64,000 nt of DNA. Origin: Vanilla planifolia. Taxonomy: Eukaryota > Streptophyta > Magnoliopsida > Asparagales > Orchidaceae. The stretch covers positions 9,853,958 through 9,917,957 of the forward strand of contig CM043875.1 of the NCBI GenBank assembly GCA_023846275.1. The letters run 5' to 3'. Shown here in pieces: positions 57,839 through 64,000 of the stretch; position 1 is the stretch's first letter, and each line of letters starts with the position of its first letter. The position numbers were made by a program, and so were the translations under genes. The notes under the pieces are model-generated. The model was not told the origin of the DNA, searched no databases, and was given only the letters and a program-made list of their open reading frames with translations.

Positions 57839-60800
57839 AAGCATATAATGAACTTTAATATTTCAAATCAATGAAGAGATACTTATGGTGACATGATAAG
57901 GTTTACAAGGAAGAGGTACTTTTTCTAAGATGAAAGTTATTGAAGCTTTTGTTGGATCACTAAGTTGTTTCATTTACTATTAGAAACTTCTTGGAAGATT
58001 TCAGGATAGACTTTCTCAAGTAACTACAATTCCATCAAAGAATATTTATGATCTTAATAAGAGCTTAGCTTCTGTCACAATGTATAAGGACTGATATTCA
58101 TGAATTTGTTTTGGATTAAGTAGAGTCTAGAGCTATTATGATTGAAGGAGCCATAAAGAACTTGAGCTTCTTGGTTCAATTCTCATGAAGATGACTTTCA
58201 TTGAATAGTCTTTCAATGAAGGCCTTGAGAGCTTTACACTCATAAAAGGTATGTTTGTAACCTTTGTGAAATTTTCATAACATAGATTTATCTTAATTTT
58301 TCAAAACAAAATAGATCTTGGCTTTTGATATAAGATTTCCTTTTTTGTTGCAACTAGTACCTCATTGTGGGATGTGTTCAAGGGAGTTTTAGGAAGAGAA
58401 TCTAGAGGATCTTGAGGAGGATTACTTCCATAATTATTCTTTCAAGGGAAGTTGTGAAGGAACTTCCTTTTGGAAGATGAATGAGATTTTGTTTATCTTG
58501 CTTTTAAGAAGAAGGTATTTTTTTAATCACCAACCAAAGCAACAAAGAACTCTTTCTCATTGATATAACAAAAATATTTATAAAAAATCCCATGTATCAA
58601 ACTTAGATAGAGGAAAGAAAGTCAGAGACTTTTAGAAATCACAAAATTCTTAGTGACATAAAATCAGTTTTAGAAGAGAAATCTCTTAATCTACATCATT
58701 AAGATCATCTTTGATAATTTGGAGAAAAATGTGTAAAGATTTGTTCTTAAACTAGACCAAGTTAAGGTGTGATTTAAAGATCTTTTTAGGTTGGATATTA
58801 TTAGAAAATCCAAAAATCAATGTTTTTTTGAACTAATTGAAAATTAATTTTATCTAGGAGGAAGTTTCTTAAGTAATTTAGAGTCAAAATCTTTAAGAAA
58901 AAAGTTTACATTTAACCTGTTCATTAACAACATACAGACTTCTTAGGAATTAAAATTATCTAAGAGCATATAAGATCAAAATTTTCATAAAAGAAAATGA
59001 TGGAAAGAAATTAAAGTTTATATAATAAAAGAGTATAAATAATTTCTTCAAAAAGTGGGAGATCTCTTCTATAGTATATGGGTTGTATCCTTATGCCAAA
59101 AAAGTTGATATTCTTCATCAAAATGATAAGAAGGTCCTACTAGAGCAACGTAAGATGGATTGTAAGTAGATTGGTTAGACGAATGAGATGGTGAAATTTT
59201 TAGAGCTTCAAACACTTTTTGATGAAGAAAGGGAAAAAAATAAGATTAGAACTGGTGGATACAAAAGAGTAAACATTTTACAATTCGTAAACTAAATAAA
59301 AGTTGGGGAAGCATTGATTAAGCTCATTCGTTCGATGAAGGGAAAGTTACAAAGGGTCATGTACTATTGGTGTGGTCACTTAAGCTTCAAATATAAAGTT
59401 TAAAAGAGAACGAAAATGAGAAAACTAATCTTTTAATGGATTATAATTGAACAACACAATTTGAGTTGCTCCATAATATGGAAGGAATGCCAATGAGCAC
59501 TTTAAAGAAACACTCTATTATTATTAGAATAAATAAAAGATAGGATCAAAAGATAAGATGAAAGCCTCAAAGACTATTAGAGGTAAAAGTAGAGGCTTTA
59601 GTGCCTCGTCCACTTCTTGATAATGGAGATCATGAAATTGACCTTCTAAGAAAAGGCTTTTATTTACTTTAGTTCTCATTTTACTTTTTCTATTTATTTC
59701 TCATTGAAGGCACTATAAAATATTGGTAAAAATTATGGATTATCATAATTATTGTAGAAATTATTTTATTAATAGCTTAGGAAAGAGCTTAAAAAGTATA
59801 AAGAGAGATAAAGAGATAGTGATCCTTATATGCTTTGGATGACTAAAGAAAAAGTGAGAAGATAATTGTTTAGAGGAAGCACTAAGAGTAAAAAGAAGAG
59901 AAATAGCTCTCCAAAGGATAAAGTGGAATAGATCTGACCATGTTTTATTGCATCAAGTTTTTCTAAGCTAGACTTTGAGGTTCTATATATGGTTGATGAA
60001 GTTGATAACATAACTATGTATACTTTTACATGCAAAGAGCTTCAACTATCATCCAGTCATTCAATTATAATAATTTAACTGTGGTGCTGATCATGCCTTC
60101 TATCAATGTAGCAAAAAAAGTTATTATTGGAAGGTAAGTGTTTAATTGTTGATAATTATTGAAACCAATGAACTTAAAGCATCTACAATATTTTGATAAT
60201 AACAAATTATTAAAATATTTTCTTGTGATCTAGCTTATCTACCTAGTGTGATATACATTGTCTCAAAAGATAGGTAACAAAGTGGTGATTTAATCTTTGT
60301 TGAATGATAGAAGCCTTAAATAACCATGTGCAAGATACTTGACGCATGAGAGAAGGATGTAATTCAATAACTCTAGTTCATAGTGATTATTATAATTTAG
60401 GTTATAATTTATAAGTTCTTGCAGTTCACAATTATGAACATATATTATATTTAGGTAATCATTTCTTAATATCTCTAACTTCATATATCTAAAGATTATT
60501 AAAATTAATTTAACTCATCATATAGATACTAGTTCATAATTAGTATGGATTGAAGAGTTAAGATAGAATTTGCATTGAACTTTAAATCCAAAGGTAGTTA
60601 AAAGGTTCATAGATCATATGATTTGAAACTCACTTTTAGAAGATACATTTAGCTTTGTATTAAGAAAGTAATTAAGAATATAAACTATTTGATTTATGAT
60701 ACTATTGGCACTCTGTAGAAATCTTATCACACAATTTAATGATCAAATAGTATAATATATTTACAATGGCTATATATTAGTAATCAAATAGTTTATAACT

Positions 60801-62664
60801 ATAACGTATAAAGTTTATTCTAGTTAACACAGCATTCTTTAGAATTTTGTATGATAAAATTTTATTTATGACATAGTAAGATCAATTCAAAGGTAGCATA
60901 TCAAGAAAATATTTAAATGATTAAATAATAAAATACTATTAAACTGTATAGTATGATATATCATATATTATAATCAATTGAATGTATATAAAGACTATGA
61001 TAAGAAATATAATCTTATTAAATTGAAAGTTTTGTATAGTACATCAATATTTTAACCAACAATATGATCATCTAAGGAGAATTATTCATTACATATAAGT
61101 AAAAAAAATCCATACAACGCGTGGATCATTCTACATCACATGATCTCAATTAAATTGATATCTCTATCTTGATGATCTATTGGATTGCTTGTAATCTTAA
61201 ATTGTATATTTGGTTCACCATTAAGTGAACTTATGCAACACATTTATCCTAGTGTTGTGGCTCTTTAGCCCAACTTTGACCTATGGATGTATGCTGAGAT
61301 TGGCCAAGCTCATGGTTATGTAGTGTTGAGCATATTTAGGTTATGATTAATTTATTAAAAACCTTAGTTTTTTACTTTGGTTTCACCACCTAATCGTAGT
61401 AAAGAAGTACTTTGGATAATAATGCATTAGGAAGTGCTTAGTGGTACACTTTGGCTTGAGGATAAGTTGAATCACCTAAAATTGTCTCTTATTTTATTAG
61501 TTTTTTAGCTATTTACTTTTGTTTTACATATTTTTATTTATAATAGTCCTAGAAAGATATTAACTTGATAATTTTTCAATGTCTAAAAGAATGTTAAAAT
61601 GTGGTGTGATACAAATAAAATAAGCTGTAAATGTTTTATATGTTTTTTGGTTTGTGAAAAGATTTGATTAAAAACTATGTAATAATAATTCATTCCTTCT
61701 TCTTGGTGTGCCTTAGACCCTAGTAATAGTGTGGCTAAATTCATTATAATCATCATGTAGGAACTCTACTAATATCGCTAAATCATTTATAATTATCAAA
61801 TAGGAACTTGGTTGTTAATGATATGGCTAAATAATCACAATTACTAAATACATAAAAACATAAATTGATGACTTCAAATTTGACTTGTCCAACATCCATT
61901 TAAAGAACCTGCATCCATATTGACTAAGAGTTTGGCCTCAACAAACCATCCTGAGGTAATGGTCAAAATGTTGTGGCCTTAGGAATCTTGGGTACATATT
62001 GCTAATGTTCATCACCTAATTTTATTTTGTAATATGTAAGATTTAAGAGGCAAGATTTTGGGTTTTCTTATGATAAGGCAAAGGGTTGGGAGTAGAATAC
62101 CCCAAGATCTTACAAGCTTTAGAGGGAATTCAATTTTTTAGTTCTTAGGAGATATAGAATACTAATGATCATATAATTTGGTGTTAAGAACTAAGTGAAG
62201 AACTCAGGCTAGAGTAGAAAGTTAATTAATTCAAGCAAAACATGAACAAGCACTAAGCTTAGGTATAATTCTTAAGTGAAGGAGAAGGCTTGATCAAATG
62301 ACCATCCTGATGGTAGGTTCTTTTAGGTGGAGCGTAATGACATGGATGGAGAATAGTGGAATCAAGTAGATTAACAGACTTCAAAGATGATTGGTCAAAA
62401 TCTACACCAGAGAAAGATGCATCAAGAGCATGTGTTAAGTGAGTAAGCATAGGCAAATAATTGGAATAATGATAAAAAATAATTTGCAAGAAACTCAATT
62501 TGCAAAGATTTCATGAATTTAATAAAAGAAAGTTTAATTATCAACTTTTTAAAACAAAATCACATGTCACATCCTTATAATGAGGTTGGTCTTGGTCAAA
62601 CATATTTAATTGAGAATCACACCATAAATACTATGATTTTGTTGCAAATTATATGAGACAAAAT
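57839..62664. other. 4.8 kb of anonymous AT-rich DNA
   Basis: No gene was recognised on either strand. At 59.35-59.40 kb, plus-strand YYWCGHLSFKYK is faintly like a CCHC knuckle (C..CG..GH....C), and 59.05-59.6 kb has charged, gag-like composition. A decayed gypsy gag is therefore possible but unproven. From 60.1 to 61.1 kb the sequence is extremely AT-rich with no structure seen. A 79-codon minus-strand frame at 62259-62498 (LTHALDASFSGVDFDQSSLK) is less biased than its surroundings but matches nothing I know. Confidence 0.35.
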
Positions 62665-64000
62665 GTACAAGAGAAGAGAGGTGAATTATATATTTAACAA
62701 ATCTTTAATTTCAAAAATTTTAAAAAAAATTATTCTTAAAGATAAACTTCATTTTTTAACAAATAATATCAAAAAAACGAGATTACTTAATTAATAAATA
62801 AAATGCACAAAGATTTTTTACGTGTTTTGGTCAAAACTTGTGCTTACATCTACTCCCGATCATCGATCAGGCTTCTACTAACCACTTTCTTTCGTCAAAG
62901 TCTGTAAGGGTAAACCAAATATATATTGGTACTCTAATAAGATACCAAAATATACAAACAATTTTGCTACATGAAAAAAAATTTAAAACTTTATAATTTT
63001 TACATACAAAATTCCTACATATTTAAATCTTTAATTTAAGAATGATACAAATAAAAAAATAATATAGATATTATTAAGATGATGTGAAAAAATATTATAG
63101 ATGAAACTAGAAAAAATAAAGACTAAAGGAAACTTATAAATCCCATAATTATACAAAAATTCATTGCTCACAGTTTTCAACTTCACTTGGGCTCTTATGA
63201 AATTTTTTAGGTTTGATTCAATAGTTTAAAAGTTTGGTAAATTAACTATATTTATAAGTGAAATAAAAAAATCCAAGAATAGCTCTCCCAACGACTAGAA
63301 TAAGTTTTTTCAAAAGCGAGCTGTTACAGGTGACATAAACTAAGATCACAGTAAAGTTGTTGTCGAATTATGGATGCATAGAGTAGATATTGTCTACTCA
63401 AATTCATTCATAAAGGATCTAGATCTAATTACAATGAGATAACATCTAGATCATTAGATTCAAAAATTGGATATATAGTGATGATAAATGGGTTACTATT
63501 CATGAAGGTGAAGATACATTAAGTTATTCAATCAATATTTTAGATGAACATTTAGATGTAAGTAAATTGTTCATGAATGAGGGCACAATCTGAACCATTC
63601 AATCCCTAAAAGTGTGTGATCGATTAGTGTAGAAATATTCAAATTTGGCAAAAACTTTTTTTAGTCTCACATTATGAAACAATTAACTTGATTTATACTT
63701 ACATTATTTGTAATGTGCTTAATATGCATGGTACTTGGGTTGGCTATCTCCTGGTACTCTCAGAAAGTCTTGATTCGGGTCACCAACACGTACATGTAAA
63801 TAGGAGTCTAACTTAACCTGATTCCTTAGCCCATTCATGAGTCTGCCTAGACTCATTAAGCCTAAGCCAATTCTTGAGCTATGCCTTGAATTGATTGACC
63901 CAAAATCATTACAAAAAGCATGCTTTAAACAAATACATAGGCCTGACCTGTTTTAGCTTTGGTCGAGCTCCAGGATTGCGGCTCCCCAAGGCCCATGTCT
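62665..64000 (-). mobile_element. SIRE-like LTR fragment, running off the right edge
   Basis: The stretch starts near agaagagaggtgaattatat. At 62820-62900 it has acgtgttttggtcaaaac followed by a 'cttacatctactcccgatcatcgatc' type block (given here only in part as acatctactcccgatc). The same succession of words (gtgaattg, then ...cctacatccac..c) marks the SIRE-type LTRs at 7.3, 12.4 and 17.75 kb. No coding part is visible. The right end, beyond about 63.7 kb, becomes more GC-rich. It is probably a solo or truncated LTR on the minus strand. Confidence 0.5.

Noticed and set aside
1-64000. Prokaryotic-type systems (operons, CRISPR, phage defence) or organelle insertions
   Set aside because: Nothing in the window supports them: no compact gene runs, no regularly spaced repeats and no rRNA/tRNA clusters; all recognisable coding sequence is plant retroelement or the PUP exon.

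Overview
The window looks like repeat-packed, AT-rich heterochromatin or intergenic DNA of a flowering plant. It holds one recognisable host gene, a truncated purine permease (PUP) exon at about 49.4-50.2 kb. That exon is strikingly GC-rich, with many C/G third positions, against very AT-rich surroundings. This contrast, together with the mix of SIRE-type copia, small copia, gypsy-like and plant L1-type elements, suggests a monocot, but the species cannot be fixed from sequence alone. No tRNA, rRNA, CRISPR array, prokaryotic operon or organelle block was seen.

Layout. 1-1979: a GC-rich LTR-like block, probably minus strand, ending in TGTTATACCCG read from 1979 leftward. 2.0-5.5 kb: an old ~3 kb interspersed repeat. 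A diverged direct copy lies at 19.2-22.4 kb and a probable inverted copy at 38.4-41.3 kb. 6.0-8.9 kb: remnant of a SIRE-type copia element (gag plus one LTR, minus strand). 12.17-19.18 kb: an LTR pair of the same general type around an internal region with no recognisable gag or pol. 23.73-32.48 kb: an old, fuller SIRE-type copia fossil, minus strand, in the order gag, protease, integrase, RT, RNase H. About 32.6-37.7 kb and 41.3-46.9 kb: two decayed L1-type LINEs, both minus strand; the second keeps a DUF4283-type ORF1 and clear RT and zf-RVT segments. 49.4-50.2 kb: the PUP exon (plus strand). 50.24-57.84 kb: a ~1.6 kb gypsy-RT-bearing segment present twice in tandem, with a 4.69 kb Ty1/copia element inserted in the second copy (LTRs, 5-bp target duplication, tRNA-Met primer site, polypurine tract). 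57.8-62.6 kb: anonymous AT-rich DNA. 62.66-64.0 kb: another SIRE-like LTR fragment.

How the parts relate. There is no pathway or gene cluster here. The useful content is a history. Old gypsy, SIRE and LINE insertions decayed towards AT richness. A tandem duplication arose beside the PUP exon, and a small copia then landed in the second unit. The only LTR pair close enough to date by eye is that copia (about ten differences in ~300 bp). The PUP exon has one reading-frame break, ends at what looks like a GC-AG intron donor, and has no visible second exon in the remaining 13.8 kb. It is either a pseudogene or a gene with a very long repeat-filled intron. I did not find a convincing undescribed biological system.
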